Both the position numbers and the translations under genes were made by a program. A stretch of 64,000 nucleotides of DNA from Collinsella aerofaciens (GTDB lineage Bacteria; Actinomycetota; Coriobacteriia; Coriobacteriales; Coriobacteriaceae): positions 1 through 64,000 of the forward strand of contig NZ_JAQLFL010000010.1 of NCBI RefSeq assembly GCF_028206995.1, given 5' to 3'. Positions 63,022-64,000 of the stretch are shown in pieces. Below the pieces are notes generated by a model, which saw only the letters and a list, made by a program, of their open reading frames with translations, was not told the DNA's origin and did no database searches. Positions within the stretch are counted from its first letter, which is position 1, and every line of letters starts with the position of its first letter.

Positions 63022-64000
63022 ATGGAATTTTACGCAAGCTGCCCCGAGGGCTTTGAGTCCGCACTCGCCGATGAGCTTAAACGCCTCGGGCTTTCGCATG
63101 TCCGCCGCTTGAAGGGCCGCGCTACGTTTGAGGGCGAGCTCGAAGAAGGCTACCGCGCCTGTCTGTGGTCGCGCCTGGCGAGCCGCGTGTTTGCGGTGCT
63201 CGGGCGCTTTGAGGCGCAGGATGCCGATGAGCTGTACGATAGCGTTTACGACATCGCCTGGGAGAACATCGTCCGCCCCGGCGCCACCATTGCCATCACC
63301 GCCCGCGGCGTGACCGAGCAGCTGCGCAACACGCGCTTCTCGGCCCTGCGCGCCAAGGACGCGCTGTGCGACCGTCTGGCCGAGGCCACGGGCCGTCGTG
63401 CCGATGTCGACGCCGCCGACCCAGATGTTCACCTGCTGCTTTCGCTGCGTCAGCGCCGCGCGAGCATCAGCCTGGACCTTTCGGGCGACCCGCTGTTCAA
63501 GCGCCTACCGCCCGCGGCGACCCGTGCCGGCGAGGGCGCGCACGTGCTGCGCCCCGACTACGCCGCCCTGGTGTTGGCGCAGGTCGGCTGGACCGCACTG
63601 TGCGAGCGCGAGTTAACGGCTGACGATTACGAGAATGAAGCCCTTCCCACGCTGATCGATGCCTCGTGCGCCGGCGGCGGCCTGCTGCTGGAGGCCGCGA
63701 ACATTCTGACCGACCGCGCCCCGGGCGCCGCACGCGAGCGCTGGGGCTTTGAGGGCTGGCAGCTGCACGACGCCGCTCTGTGGGAGCAGCTGCTTGCCGA
63801 GGCGCGCGAGCGCGAGGCGGCAGCGCGCGAGCGGCAGGCGCGCATCGTGGCCGCAGACATCGACCCCGCCGCTCGCAAGACCGCCGAGCGCATGGTCAAG
63901 AGCGCTGGTTACAAGCGTTTTGTCGACTTTTGCGCCGCCAAGTCCGCCACCGTGCTGGACCATGCTGGCGCCGTCGCCGGAGCCGCCGTAGTCGCAGACA
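63022..64000 (+). CDS. RlmL-like 23S rRNA methyltransferase, 5' part
   Basis: The first 326 residues of a protein running off the window. The start MEFYASCPEGFESALADEL, a THUMP domain (about 45-155) and the core of a SAM methyltransferase (SLDLSGDPLFKR; DASCAGGGLLLEAA, a variant of the usual CGSGT loop; VAADIDPAARKTAER) match the RlmL/RlmKL group that makes m2G2445 in 23S rRNA. GAGGT precedes the ATG at 63022. Whether it is fused to RlmK cannot be seen here. Confidence 0.85.
   Translation, partial: MEFYASCPEGFESALADELKRLGLSHVRRLKGRATFEGELEEGYRACLWSRLASRVFAVLGRFEAQDADELYDSVYDIAWENIVRPGATIAITARGVTEQLRNTRFSALRAKDALCDRLAEATGRRADVDAADPDVHLLLSLRQRRASISLDLSGDPLFKRLPPAATRAGEGAHVLRPDYAALVLAQVGWTALCERELTADDYENEALPTLIDASCAGGGLLLEAANILTDRAPGAARERWGFEGWQLHDAALWEQLLAEAREREAAARERQARIVAADIDPAARKTAERMVKSAGYKRFVDFCAAKSATVLDHAGAVAGAAVVAD

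Overview
The window looks like a chromosomal segment of a gut actinobacterium of class Coriobacteriia, most likely a Collinsella species. I infer this from the high GC content, the gene families and gene order, AAGGAG-type ribosome binding sites with frequent GTG/TTG starts, and an intergenic landscape full of palindromes. No 16S sequence is present to confirm it. The left edge may touch the leader of an rRNA operon lying outside the window.

Layout. 0.3-7.3 kb holds a phosphohexomutase, a homocysteine S-methyltransferase with a DtxR/MntR-type regulator, peptidase T, an LCP cell-wall ligase and murA. 7.4-14.3 kb is a complete F1Fo ATP synthase operon on the minus strand (atpI-like, B, E, F, H, A, G, D, C). 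14.5-28.1 kb is mostly minus-strand housekeeping: upp, glpK, a Sua5/YrdC enzyme, a HicAB toxin-antitoxin pair, prmC, prfA, an M20 peptidase, a three-gene amino-acid ABC importer, a LacX-like mutarotase and an unknown membrane protein.

28.3-34.2 kb reads as a dedicated prenylated-FMN (prFMN) decarboxylase system. It has a fusion of an LpdD-like domain to an IPP-isomerase-type Nudix domain, a DASS anion transporter, a UbiD decarboxylase, UbiX and a MerR regulator. 34.3-40.5 kb carries an MFS exporter, two AAA ATPases with C-terminal PD-(D/E)XK-like DUF4143 domains (each preceded by three imperfect repeats at exactly 33-bp pitch), a low-molecular-weight phosphatase, a TIGR04076 protein and a pyridoxamine kinase.

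40.6-41.9 kb is an IS110-family element inserted into one arm of a long palindrome. Its non-coding end contains, in the expected order, short segments matching both halves of its target and both of its own ends, so a bridge RNA can be predicted. Its transposase is frameshifted. 42.1-46.4 kb is a MarR-controlled heterodimeric ABC exporter.

46.5-53.6 kb has a diguanylate cyclase and a sortase-assembled pilus locus. The pilus order (adhesin, SipA-like signal-peptidase homolog lacking both catalytic residues, FctA-like pilin, class B sortase) matches streptococcal FCT regions; the adhesin gene is frameshifted at an A5 run. 53.8-58.3 kb is a LysR regulator divergent from an SDR, an OFA-type transporter and a Gfo/Idh/MocA oxidoreductase. 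58.7-64 kb holds tex, a transaldolase-family aldolase, a HAD phosphatase and the 5' part of an RlmL-like rRNA methyltransferase.

Two dispersed intergenic structures recur. One is a roughly 147-bp multi-hairpin element whose first hairpin begins at the stop codon of the upstream gene. The other is a roughly 30-bp palindrome built on a GACAAAGGG core. Both show paired base changes between copies.
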